NCBI GenBank assembly: GCA_028284385.1
Contig: JANQRT010000002.1
Location: forward strand, 110,755 to 174,754
Reading direction: 5' to 3'
Source: Opitutaceae bacterium
Lineage (GTDB): Bacteria > Verrucomicrobiota > Verrucomicrobiia > Opitutales > Opitutaceae
DNA length: 64,000 bases
Of this stretch, positions 23,759 through 32,173 are shown in pieces; within the stretch, counting starts at the first letter, position 1; each line of letters begins with the position of its first letter. Made by a program: the position numbers and the translations under genes. The notes under the pieces were generated by a model that worked only from the letters and a program-made list of their open reading frames with translations, did no database searches and was not told the origin of the DNA.

Positions 23759-26700
23759 CTAGAAATCGAAGTTGGTCGACAGAATGTAAGTGCGTGGTTC
23801 GAATGTAGCCCACTTAATGGAACGACCAGTGGAAATCTTGTCTGTCGAGTAAAGATCGCTGTTGTCGAACATGTTGCGGACGTTCAACTGCACGCGGTAT
23901 CTAAACGCTCCGTCGCGGAGGCTACCGCGATAGGAGACCATTCCGTCCCAGAAGACTTCATCGTCGTTGTAGTAAGGCTTGGTGACGTCGATGACGCTCA
24001 GAGTATTACCGTTGTCTTCGATAGTCTTCTTATCATATCCGATGATGCCTGCTTCGCGGAATCGGGCGGACATGCCGAAACGCCATCCCTTCCATTTGCC
24101 GTCCTGGAACTGGTAGCTGGTGGAGAAGTTCATGCGCCATTTACGTACGTTTGGATTGGACGATCCTTCGAACGCGCCAGCACGAGCTTTGGCGTTAACC
24201 AGGAAGCGGCGAATGTACTCTTCTTCCAGTGTTTCGCTATTGCCGTCATTACGACCAACATTGCTCCAACCAGTGAGCGGCGTATCGCCTGGCTCGCCGA
24301 TTTTGGTGCGATAAACGATGATAGCGCCATTGTTGGCTTCCTCTAAACCAGACGTAGTCGATGGATCGGGACGAGTGAACCCAGCCAGCAAACGCTTTTC
24401 TGCCGAAGTGAGGGGCATGCCGTTGTCGCCAATCACGACCTCGGTTTCACGAGGATCATCGGGATGCCACCAATCGACGACAGGTCTAAAGCTTCCATCG
24501 AAGATTTCCTCGTTCCACTGAACTCCGCTCCAGAAATTGGCGCGATTCTCGCCCCATTCGATGTAGCTGGTAGCGATATTGTTGAGAACAGACTCGGTTT
24601 TGGCTGCCGTGAAACGGACATTCCAACCTGGCTTAGGTTGAGCGCTAAGCGTGTATTCCGTTCCTTCAGCTGACCTGTCTACAACTGGCAAGAACAAGTC
24701 CTGCTGGCCAAAGAGATCGAAACCATCCGCAACGTAATTCTGGGGATTCACATCGAAGTAGAATTGCTCGAAATCTTTGATGATACCCCGAATGCCGCCG
24801 TCAACTTGGCTACCGGGTGTTGAACCATTGGTAGCGGCCGTCTTGAACTCGTTGATCTTGAAGGTGAGCTTATCTTCGAGCAGATCAAGTCGGATGCCAT
24901 AATCCTCGCCGGTACCGGTTTGCGGATCGTGGAAGGAGCCGTCAACGTCGAACCGGATTGTTCCGGCTTCGTTATTGGTAGCTTCGTTATAGAAGAAGCT
25001 GATCCAATTGGCGATGCCGTTGGGGCGGAATACGATGCCCTTGGTTTCATTGGAATTGGTGTCGCCTGCCGGATACTCGGCTTCCCAGTCCAGGGAAGTG
25101 TACCAAGGGAAGTAGCCTCCCAACTGAACATTTGAAGGAACGGTGCCCGCCTGGTGTTCGGCACGCGAGTAATTTCTGGCCCGATCTCCTTGGCCTGCCA
25201 GAACGCGCTGGCTTACGTCGTCTTCACGTTTGCCATAAGTGAGGATAATACGATCGCCCCAAAAGAATCCTTGGTAGGCGACCATATTCGACTTGATGCT
25301 GCGATCGAAGCTGAAAAGGCGGTTCGAACCGACTTCTTCGGACCAGAAGGTTGCCCGTAGGTCGCCTCTGTCTCCCGCAGGATCAGGAAGCGTGAGCAGT
25401 TCGGCGCCAGGCTCCCAAATCGTGTCTCCGATCCGAGCGACTTGATTTTGGTATCCATTATTTGCGGTCAAGTAGCTACGAACGGCCACGCTCATGAAAC
25501 CTTTATCATCAAAGTAGTTGACCCAGGGATCAGGATTGCGGCGGGCGAAAGATGGTAGACCTCCGTCGGTATTGAAACCGTAGGTCTGGAAGGAGTTGGC
25601 GCGAATCTGAGTCGTCCTACGATCTGAGAACAGATATGCCAATTGGTGATGGCCAAGGACGCCTGCGAGTCTGTCGCCGACAAAATCCTTGTCGCGGAAA
25701 TCGTATTGGTAGGATGCCGTTACGCGAAACTCATCTTCAGTTTCGTTTTGCTGCCATCCCCAGCCGCGGTCCGCTTGATAGAATTGACCCACCATCGGAT
25801 TTGGAATGGGGTTCTCGTCCGTGCTATGCGGCAAGTACTTGGCGAGATCGATATCAACCCCATAGTTGAAAGAGCGATTGTAGCCGAATTGGCGTCCGTC
25901 ATTCTCTTCCGTATTGTAGCCGACCTCCACGTGGAAGTTCTCAAATGGATTGAATTCGGCAAACGCGGTGAAGATATCGCCTTTACGAGTACGGCGCATC
26001 GTGTCGCCCCACGGATTTAGCTCGTCAAATGGAAGACCAAGCGCATCCAGCACTTCAGGACCGAACGTCACTTCGCGGCGATCGAGGCTGGCATCGTACC
26101 CTTCCTCGAACCAGAATGAATTGGGGTTGTATCTCCTGTGACTCGGATTGTTAACGTCACGCATGTAGTTCCTCGCTTCTTCCGAGCGAGAGCCCCACTT
26201 GTTATTCCAGCGCATGATCGGAACAACGCTTTGGTCAATTACCCCGTTGTCTCCAGCGTAGATGAATGGAGCGACGCCGGGTTGGCCGCGCATCCAAAGT
26301 GGTTGTTGGCCATCGTCATCGGTCAGGGGATCCCAAATTTCTCCGTTTCCATCCATGAGCCAAGGAGAAACGTAGTCTTGGAACATGCGGTATTGGGTAG
26401 GCGCGTCCACCTCATCGATATCCTCGTAATGTACCCTGAAGCTCGCTCGATCGTTGAGCTTGTAGGTGAGGGTTCCATACAGGCGATTCTGGTCGTCGTA
26501 GCTGCCTTGGAGGAATGAATCCTTATTGCCGTCGAGCAGCGCGACACGTAGGGCCAGCTTGTCCTCGATCAACACCTTATTGTAGTCGAAGTTGAAGCTC
26601 TTGCTGCCGTGGTTGTCGAACTTTAGGCCCACGCTACCGAAGTCGCGATTGGTCAAAGCTCTCTTAACTGAGGAATTGATGGTCGCTCCGGGCTTTCCGA

Positions 26701-27250
26701 GTCCAAAGAGAATGGAGTTCGGACCACTAGAGATGGCCAAGTTTTCCGTATTGTAATTATGGAGACGGAAGCTGGTGCCAAAGAAGTCGCGACCTCTTGT
26801 CGATCCAGTAGTACGTGGATCGCCGAGCCCGCGAGCCGAAGCGGTGTTTGGCGTGCTGCGTTCGAAAATCGCCCGCTTGCCATCTTCATAGAGAGGATTT
26901 TCCTGCTCGTTTTCGACGTTAATCGAGTAGAGAAAGGCTTCCTCAGGATCCGAGGCGGCGATATCGTCTAGGAACTCCTTGGAAAAGATATCGATCTGGG
27001 CTCCTAGGTCCTTGACGTTCGTGCGCAACCGAGTGCCGGCCGTTGTTGATTTGGTTAGATAACCGTCGGAAGCGCCGGCATCAACAGTGAAGGGAGAAAG
27101 CTCAAACACTTCTTCCTCATCGTCCTGTCCATTGACCAGGGCTGGAGAGAATAGGAGTGAAAGAACAGCTGAAGAGAGAGCTAACTTGCTCATTTTCCCA
27201 CACGCTTGTGGGACAAAGATGGCGTCACGCCATTTTTGCATACTTTTCAT
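23759..27250 (-). CDS. TonB-dependent receptor, Verrucomicrobia type (copy 2)
   Basis: 1163 residues from the ATG at 27250 (MKSMQKWRDAIF), chosen because it matches the start of copy 1 (MNYKQMWLRAIF) and the shared upstream leader; the frame stays open to 27325. The signal region ends ALVNGQ and is followed by DDEEEVFELSPFTVDA. The plug (NSILFGLGKPGATINSS) and barrel follow copy 1 closely, with the same C-terminal FEPRTYILSTNFDF style. The two genes are clearly a duplicated pair that has diverged mostly in loop regions, suggesting related but different ligands. Confidence 0.93.
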   Translation of the reverse strand: MKSMQKWRDAIFVPQACGKMSKLALSSAVLSLLFSPALVNGQDDEEEVFELSPFTVDAGASDGYLTKSTTAGTRLRTNVKDLGAQIDIFSKEFLDDIAASDPEEAFLYSINVENEQENPLYEDGKRAIFERSTPNTASARGLGDPRTTGSTRGRDFFGTSFRLHNYNTENLAISSGPNSILFGLGKPGATINSSVKRALTNRDFGSVGLKFDNHGSKSFNFDYNKVLIEDKLALRVALLDGNKDSFLQGSYDDQNRLYGTLTYKLNDRASFRVHYEDIDEVDAPTQYRMFQDYVSPWLMDGNGEIWDPLTDDDGQQPLWMRGQPGVAPFIYAGDNGVIDQSVVPIMRWNNKWGSRSEEARNYMRDVNNPSHRRYNPNSFWFEEGYDASLDRREVTFGPEVLDALGLPFDELNPWGDTMRRTRKGDIFTAFAEFNPFENFHVEVGYNTEENDGRQFGYNRSFNYGVDIDLAKYLPHSTDENPIPNPMVGQFYQADRGWGWQQNETEDEFRVTASYQYDFRDKDFVGDRLAGVLGHHQLAYLFSDRRTTQIRANSFQTYGFNTDGGLPSFARRNPDPWVNYFDDKGFMSVAVRSYLTANNGYQNQVARIGDTIWEPGAELLTLPDPAGDRGDLRATFWSEEVGSNRLFSFDRSIKSNMVAYQGFFWGDRIILTYGKREDDVSQRVLAGQGDRARNYSRAEHQAGTVPSNVQLGGYFPWYTSLDWEAEYPAGDTNSNETKGIVFRPNGIANWISFFYNEATNNEAGTIRFDVDGSFHDPQTGTGEDYGIRLDLLEDKLTFKINEFKTAATNGSTPGSQVDGGIRGIIKDFEQFYFDVNPQNYVADGFDLFGQQDLFLPVVDRSAEGTEYTLSAQPKPGWNVRFTAAKTESVLNNIATSYIEWGENRANFWSGVQWNEEIFDGSFRPVVDWWHPDDPRETEVVIGDNGMPLTSAEKRLLAGFTRPDPSTTSGLEEANNGAIIVYRTKIGEPGDTPLTGWSNVGRNDGNSETLEEEYIRRFLVNAKARAGAFEGSSNPNVRKWRMNFSTSYQFQDGKWKGWRFGMSARFREAGIIGYDKKTIEDNGNTLSVIDVTKPYYNDDEVFWDGMVSYRGSLRDGAFRYRVQLNVRNMFDNSDLYSTDKISTGRSIKWATFEPRTYILSTNFDF

Positions 27251-27368
27251 AATGGGTGTACAGTCTGATCTGATTTTGGTTCGTTTGTAGTCGCGAACAG
27301 ACAATCGATGGGCCTTGGGGAACAAGAGTCCGGGTAGGGGGAACTGATTGCCTGGGGAATGGGAATGA

Positions 27369-27388
27369 CGGTACCGTTAATTGTACCG
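27369..27388. promoter_or_regulatory. Secondary LacI-type operator 2a
   Basis: GGTACCGTTAATTGTACC (27370-27387): arms GGTAC and GTACC are exact, and the left side repeats the first 11 bases of the stronger operator 61 bp downstream (GGTACCGTTAA). It lies 120 bp upstream of the receptor 2 start. The spacing of about six helical turns between the two sites would allow looping. Confidence 0.6.
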
Positions 27389-27430
27389 AAATTTGAATAT
27401 TCCTTAAAAATTCATTGAATTCGATCCCCC

Positions 27431-27454
27431 GGTACCGTTAATCGTAACGGTACC
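27431..27454. promoter_or_regulatory. LacI-type operator 2b, perfect 10-bp arms
   Basis: Arms GGTACCGTTA (27431-27440) and TAACGGTACC (27445-27454) are exact reverse complements around ATCG. It lies 29 bp before the LacI 2 start codon, a position that would give autorepression. Confidence 0.85.
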
Positions 27455-27482
27455 AGTTTGGTTTCGTCAAATATACATTCCC

Positions 27483-28592
27483 ATGGCCAAGATCGATTCC
27501 CCTAGCATGAAGACCATTGCCGCAAAGGCAGGCGTCTCGGTCATGACCGTCAGCCGGGCTCTGAGGAATGATTCCGAGGTAAACAAAGCTACTCGGAATC
27601 GTATTCTGAAATTGGCCGAAGAGATGGGCTACAAAAAGCATCCGTACATTTCGGCCTTGATGACTCAGCGAGGTTCGCGGAATAAAATAAAGGCTTCGCC
27701 GGTAATCGCTCTAGTCCACTGTCTCCCCTTCAAACGCGCGCTGACCCACAATATGAAGGTCTTCCAATCCTCGGTTCATCAAACGGCGCTAAATCAAGGA
27801 TTCGAGGTGGAGGAATTCTATCTCAACGAACCAGGGATGACTGCGAGGCGCCTTGTCGAGATTCTTGAAACCCGCAATATTCGAGGCGTCATTTTCGAAC
27901 ATTTCTTTTCGTGGGGCAATCGACTTGAAGCGGATTTCAGCGAGCTAGCTTGCGTTGCCATTGGATCGACTTTGTCCGAGCCCAATTTCCATCGTGTGGA
28001 CAACGATTACAGCAAGGAGATGCAAATCGCCATTTCCAAATTATTTGAATACGGCTACTCACGTCCCTGCCTTCTCAATATTGAGGATGCCGAGCAGCAC
28101 AATCTGTATCGACGTCGCTCCGCCTTTCTCTACGGGCAGCAAATGTTTTCGGAGAAAAATCGTATACCTATACCCATGGGCGTATACCATCGAGACGACT
28201 TGAAGTCCGTCATTGATAAATGGATGCGGCGTTTTCGTCCCGATGTCTTTCTCAGCATGCAACCAGAGACGCCTGATGCCATACGAGAACTTGGTTACCG
28301 TATTCCTGAGGACGTCGGCTTCATACATTTCGGGCTGACGCCTCAAATGAAGGATTACGCCGGCGTCAATCCCAACTGGCGTCAGAAGGCGGTAACCGCA
28401 GTAAACCAGGTTGTCGATTTGATCAATCGCAATGAGTTTGGCGTGCCTGAGAATCCTGTCAGTATTTTCGTGAGAAATTTCTGGGTCGATGGTCCGTCGG
28501 TTCTCAAAAAACAATCCGCTGCTCGTATTGAGAATCCAGGCACGATCGATAGCGATTTTCATTCCCCCCATCACGCTTGGAGAAACGTTTAG
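27483..28592 (+). CDS. LacI family transcriptional regulator (copy 2)
   Basis: 369 residues. Helix-turn-helix MKTIAAKAGVSVMTVSRALRN, hinge HPYISALMTQRG, effector domain with VEEFYLNEPGMTARRLVEIL. The recognition helix is the same as in LacI 1 apart from one flanking residue, and the operators share CCGTTA / TAACGG. It probably controls the divergent receptor 2. The C-terminus is about 20 residues longer than copy 1. Confidence 0.93.
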   Translation: MAKIDSPSMKTIAAKAGVSVMTVSRALRNDSEVNKATRNRILKLAEEMGYKKHPYISALMTQRGSRNKIKASPVIALVHCLPFKRALTHNMKVFQSSVHQTALNQGFEVEEFYLNEPGMTARRLVEILETRNIRGVIFEHFFSWGNRLEADFSELACVAIGSTLSEPNFHRVDNDYSKEMQIAISKLFEYGYSRPCLLNIEDAEQHNLYRRRSAFLYGQQMFSEKNRIPIPMGVYHRDDLKSVIDKWMRRFRPDVFLSMQPETPDAIRELGYRIPEDVGFIHFGLTPQMKDYAGVNPNWRQKAVTAVNQVVDLINRNEFGVPENPVSIFVRNFWVDGPSVLKKQSAARIENPGTIDSDFHSPHHAWRNV

Positions 28593-28601
28593 CAAGGCTG
28601 C

Positions 28602-29006
28602 TTACGGAAGCAATCGGTCGCCGGGTGGTCGGCCATTTAGGGAGCAGGCTTCTACCTTGCCGAAAACTTTGAACCGTCGGCGAGCGACAAAGAAGTAAAT
28701 GGCGTTGCGCCAGGACAGGGGCAGAACGCGTCCCCATGTGAATACTTTCCATATGCCGCCTAATGTATTCATTATTTCAATATACGCATCGCTCGCTTCG
28801 TATATTTCCCCTTCCTTATAGTAGACGAGAGCGAACGATTCGTCGTTCTCTTCTTTCAGTTCGATCAATTCTTTGGCCGTTTCGCCTTGCAAGGGCGCGT
28901 AGTGGAGGCGTTTCGAATGGTCGCGATTGATGAGAAATCCAATGAACTTGTTGCAGAGTCCGCATGGTCCATCAAAGAAAACGATTCGTCTAGCCTCGCC
29001 ATTCAT
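28602..29006 (-). CDS. DCC family thiol-disulfide oxidoreductase-like protein (DUF393)
   Basis: 134 residues. The N-terminal motif IVFFDGPCGLCNKFIGFL, with C15 and C18 as a CxxC pair, is the DCC signature; a C-terminal hydrophobic stretch (WRNAIYFFVARRRFKVFG) is also typical. It has a predicted thioredoxin-like fold; physiological partner unknown. It ends 9 bp from the LacI 2 gene, convergent with it. Confidence 0.88.
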   Translation of the reverse strand: MNGEARRIVFFDGPCGLCNKFIGFLINRDHSKRLHYAPLQGETAKELIELKEENDESFALVYYKEGEIYEASDAYIEIMNTLGGIWKVFTWGRVLPLSWRNAIYFFVARRRFKVFGKVEACSLNGRPPGDRLLP

Positions 29007-29129
29007 TACTCAAGATCCCCTTCTTGATACACGAATAGGAGATGCGAGCGAATTTAAATTTCCAGGAGAAGTTGGCTATTTGTTTCCGAAACTTCTAAAT
29101 CGGCTCAACCCCTTCGAGTGTTGCCTTTG

Positions 29130-30218
29130 TTATAATTTGGCCAAAATCGCCTCGGCTATAGGTCGAGTTCCGTGTTCTCCGCCAAATTCGCAGGGAAGCA
29201 ATTCGCCACCAGCAAAAGCGTTTTCCACGGCCTCGCTGATAAGTTTTCCGGCAGGAGCGAGATCGTCGGCCCCTTTTTCATTGGCCAGCCAAGTGAGCAG
29301 CATAGCTCCGGAAAGAATCATGGCCACGGGGTTGGCTTTGCCCTGGCCTGCTATATCCGGAGCGGATCCGTGGCAGGGCTGGAAGACGGCGTGACGATCT
29401 CCAATGTCCGCGGAAGGAGCCATTCCCATGCCTCCCATCAAGGCGGCTCCAGCGTCCGAAAGAATGTCTCCGTACATGTTTTCCGTTACCATGACGTCGA
29501 ATGCCCAAGGCTGTTTGATCATATTCAGGGCTGTGGCGTCCACGTAGGCATGATTAGCTTCAATGTCCTGAAAATCTTGGTGCACTTCGTAGAAAATCTT
29601 TCTGAAATAGGCCATCGAGCCGAGGACGTTGGCCTTGTCGATGCAGGTGACTACGCCTGGCTTGCCTTCCGCTTTTCGCTGACGACCCAACTCGAAGGTG
29701 AATTTGAATAACCGCTCCGACACGTCTCTTGTGATCAGCAGAAAGTCTCGAGCTTCCTCGTCTCCTTTCATCTCGACCTGGCCCCTGCTGGCAAACAGGC
29801 CCTCGGTCGATTCGCGCACTAGAATGAAATCGATATCCTTCGCTCTCGGATCGGATAGTGGAGCGGGCATACCTGGAAACGCCTTTACCGGTCTTACTCC
29901 CGCGTAGAGATTGAAGCGTTCGCGAATGTCGAGTTGAGGCGCGATTTCGCGCCCGTCCGGATAGCGGATGCTGGGCATGCCCATAGCTCCTAGCAGAATA
30001 GCGTCTGCTTTATCGCACCCGTCCAAGGTTTCCTTGGGCAGCGATTCTCCGGTGCGAGCATACAAAGCGGCTCCAGCTTCAAGATCTATAAAGTCCAGTT
30101 TGGATTCCGCCCCCGTTTTTCTTAAGGCTTCCTGTATGATTTCAATACAGGGAGCTGCTACTTCCGCGCCAATGCCATCGCCTGGCAGGTTGGCAATCTT
30201 GAATGTTCGAGGGTCCAT
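29130..30218 (-). CDS. Isocitrate/isopropylmalate dehydrogenase-family beta-decarboxylating dehydrogenase
   Basis: 362 residues from the ATG at 30218; an extension to 30257 overlaps the upstream gene and was not used. Family landmarks: IANLPGDGIGAEV (start), FILVRESTEGLFASRG, DKANVL, VTENMYGDILSDAGA (metal site) and HGSAPDIAGQGKANP. The family oxidises a 2- or 3-hydroxy acid with NAD(P)+ and decarboxylates it. No leuC/leuD genes are nearby, so it is more likely a tartrate-, malate- or threonate-type catabolic enzyme than leucine LeuB. Last gene of an operon with an OtnC-type decarboxylase. Confidence 0.88.
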   Translation of the reverse strand: MDPRTFKIANLPGDGIGAEVAAPCIEIIQEALRKTGAESKLDFIDLEAGAALYARTGESLPKETLDGCDKADAILLGAMGMPSIRYPDGREIAPQLDIRERFNLYAGVRPVKAFPGMPAPLSDPRAKDIDFILVRESTEGLFASRGQVEMKGDEEARDFLLITRDVSERLFKFTFELGRQRKAEGKPGVVTCIDKANVLGSMAYFRKIFYEVHQDFQDIEANHAYVDATALNMIKQPWAFDVMVTENMYGDILSDAGAALMGGMGMAPSADIGDRHAVFQPCHGSAPDIAGQGKANPVAMILSGAMLLTWLANEKGADDLAPAGKLISEAVENAFAGGELLPCEFGGEHGTRPIAEAILAKL

Positions 30219-30229
30219 GTTCAGTGAGA

Positions 30230-30526
30230 TTAAATAGTTGGATACGCTCTCTCCCATGCAGACACCTCTTTATTGGCGACCCATGGGGCGACTCTTTCGT
30301 CGAATGATCTAAAATGATCGGATTGCAAGTGAGCGTCGAATGCCGCCTTGTCGTCGTAAATTTCATACAAGAAGACTTTGGTGTCGTCCTCCTTGTCCCA
30401 GCATACGTCAAACTGGCGGCATCCTTTCTCGCTTTTGAGAGACGTCTCCGCGTTTTCGATCATGGCAGGACGAAAGTCGTCTACGTTTTCCTGGTGTATT
30501 TCGAATTTCACGACAATTACATACAT
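30230..30526 (-). CDS. ABM-domain protein (antibiotic biosynthesis monooxygenase-like)
   Basis: 98 residues, one dimeric alpha-beta barrel domain: VIVVKFEIHQENVDDFRPAM at the start and VFLYEIYDDKAAFDAHLQSDHF in the middle. Size and pattern fit the YgiN/LsrG group, which includes an isomerase of a phosphorylated sugar-like signal as well as quinol monooxygenases. Here the context points to a small catabolic isomerase or mutarotase-like step, which is inference. 5 bp after the aldolase gene. Confidence 0.88.
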   Translation of the reverse strand: MYVIVVKFEIHQENVDDFRPAMIENAETSLKSEKGCRQFDVCWDKEDDTKVFLYEIYDDKAAFDAHLQSDHFRSFDERVAPWVANKEVSAWERAYPTI

Positions 30527-30531
30527 AGCGT

Positions 30532-31161
30532 CTATCCGTATCGCCTTTTGAGTTCGGCGATCTGCTCCTTCGTGAGAGTGGTGAATCCGTATCCCTTGAT
30601 CAGCAAATAGGTCTTAGCCGTTTCCTCAAGCTCTTCCGAGGCCCCCACGGCTGCTTTCAGGTTTTTGGCAGACACGACGGGGCCGTGGTTGGCCATCATT
30701 ACTGAGGTATGCGTTTCGGCGAGTTCCGTCACAGCGTCAGCCAGTCTTATGTCCCCGGGAGGAAAATAGGGCGCAAGCGGGAGATCGCCCACTCTCATCA
30801 CGAAATAGGGCGTGATCGGCGGGATGCAATTGGCTGTATCGATATCTTCAAGACAGGAAACCGCTACTGCGTATGAACTGTGCAAATGGACCACGGCTCC
30901 GCATTCTGGACGCTTTCGGTAAAAGCCCGCATGCAGCACCCATTCCTTTGAAGGCTTGTCGCCCGCGATAAGCTCGCCTTCCATCGAGATTTTCGAAATG
31001 CGTTCGGGATCCAGCGATCCAAAGCTGGAATTGGTAGGCGTAACGAGAAGATCCTGCCCACACTTTACGCTGATGTTGCCAGATGTGCCGCAACTGTAAC
31101 CCCGCTCGAAGAGTGACTTCGCGTAGGTCGAGATTTCCTGCCTGACAAGGTTTTCGTCCAT
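30532..31161 (-). CDS. otnC: Class II aldolase, OtnC-type (3-oxo-tetronate 4-phosphate decarboxylase-like)
   Basis: 209 residues. Zinc ligands of the class II aldolase/adducin family are visible: E73 (GDKPSKE), H92 and H94 (VVHLHS) and H159 (ANHGPVV). Beyond the general family it shares with E. coli OtnC (YgbL) the blocks SLDPERISK, GDKPSKE, PPITPYFVMRVG, LAPYFPPGD, EELEETAK and LTKEQIAEL, judged from memory of that sequence. OtnC converts 3-oxo-tetronate 4-phosphate to dihydroxyacetone phosphate and CO2. The matching kinase OtnK is not in the window. Confidence 0.82.
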   Translation of the reverse strand: MDENLVRQEISTYAKSLFERGYSCGTSGNISVKCGQDLLVTPTNSSFGSLDPERISKISMEGELIAGDKPSKEWVLHAGFYRKRPECGAVVHLHSSYAVAVSCLEDIDTANCIPPITPYFVMRVGDLPLAPYFPPGDIRLADAVTELAETHTSVMMANHGPVVSAKNLKAAVGASEELEETAKTYLLIKGYGFTTLTKEQIAELKRRYG

Positions 31162-31174
31162 TTTCGGCGGGTTG

Positions 31175-31813
31175 CTAATCTCTCTCCACGGCTATCACGC
31201 GAGCCGGGCAACCGTCGCTGCCTTCCGGTTTGAGTGGAAGAGCGAATATCTCCACCACGTCTTTGCTTAGCTGATCCAAGTTGCAGAGACCTTCCGCTAT
31301 GACCATTTCGCTGGAAAGAAGGATTTCGTGAATTTCCGTGACTTCTGGAATATCGTTAACATCGGCCACCGACGGCGGTTCGACTCCGATAAACGCGACC
31401 TTTTTTTCAACAAGCCACTGCGCTAGTTCCTTGGATACACGAGGCAAGCCGTCACGATAGATCTCCGTGTTTTCCACATGCTTCGACCAGTCGGTCTTGA
31501 GAATGATTCGGGAGCCTGGTCCGATGGCCTTTGCGGCCTCTCCCAGTGATTCAATCGTGATCAACGCTTTCGGCTCGATCGGGCGTATGTCGATTATAAG
31601 ACAATCGCCGACGCACTTATTGAGATCCAGGTTTTCGATTGTATTTCCGCCTTCGACGAAATGAAGAGGGGCGTCCATGTGAGTGCCAGTATGGGTGTAA
31701 AGGGTCAGCGTTCTGGCATTCCATCCATCTACCTTTTTGGTCTTGGCGATTTCGCAAGCGTAGCCCCTCATTCCGGGACGCATGGTTAGCGTTAGATCAA
31801 TAATTCTAGGCAT
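31175..31813 (-). CDS. Cyclase-family metal hydrolase (kynurenine-formamidase fold)
   Basis: 212 residues, PF04199-type. Metal motif HTGTHMDAPLHF (about 41-52), later GVEPPSV and the HEILLSSEMVIAEGL block near the end. The family hydrolyses amides, esters and lactones. In this operon (cyclase, OtnC-like, ABM, dehydrogenase) a lactonase acting on a sugar-acid lactone is a reasonable inference. First gene of the operon; an exact palindrome lies about 130-150 bp upstream. Confidence 0.85.
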   Translation of the reverse strand: MPRIIDLTLTMRPGMRGYACEIAKTKKVDGWNARTLTLYTHTGTHMDAPLHFVEGGNTIENLDLNKCVGDCLIIDIRPIEPKALITIESLGEAAKAIGPGSRIILKTDWSKHVENTEIYRDGLPRVSKELAQWLVEKKVAFIGVEPPSVADVNDIPEVTEIHEILLSSEMVIAEGLCNLDQLSKDVVEIFALPLKPEGSDGCPARVIAVERD

Positions 31814-32173
31814 CGTAGTTTAGGAGATGGCTCGAGAGGTGGTCAGCATCTCAGCAAAATCGTGATTTTCAAGCATTTTTGAGACTTTTGATTTTAATGA
31901 AACTTGATCCTGTCTGCCTTCAGATTTTGAAATCCGATCTTCATAAAATATTGTTTATGAAATAATTACTGATTTTTTATTGAGAATCTCAAGATCTCGA
32001 AAGCCGATAGCACAGCTGTATTTCAACTGGTATTATGAGTATAATAATTATCGTTTTGGCCGCGTAATTTGGAGATCTTTACATTTCTCGAGCGTAATTC
32101 GCTCGGAAAGGAGCGAAAAACTGTGTGGCTCGACCCCCCTCCTGCAGAGTTGGTCCAGTCGACTTTCCAGACC
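31814..32173. promoter_or_regulatory. AT-rich control region upstream of cyclase operon
   Basis: 360 bp without a gene. It contains an exact inverted repeat TTCATAAA (31940-31947) / TTTATGAA (31954-31961) with 6-bp spacer ATATTG, a likely operator for the operon reading left. A GC-richer repeat CGAGCG / CGCTCG (32089-32105, spacer TAATT) follows the end of the third lacI gene but has no T-run, so terminator function is doubtful. Confidence 0.5.

Larger units (their letters stand above)
27251..27482. promoter_or_regulatory. Divergent control region, receptor 2 / LacI 2
   Basis: Holds two palindromes described separately and the leader shared with receptor 1 (about 27248-27290). The long frame of the receptor extends into this region up to 27325, but the comparison with copy 1 indicates that it is untranslated. 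Confidence 0.55.

Noticed and set aside
29130..30218. LeuB of leucine biosynthesis
   Set aside because: No leuA/C/D genes nearby and the operon partners are catabolic; the broader family name is safer.
32089..32105. CGAGCG/CGCTCG repeat as the terminator of lacI 3
   Set aside because: Stem of only 6 bp and no T-run on the minus strand.
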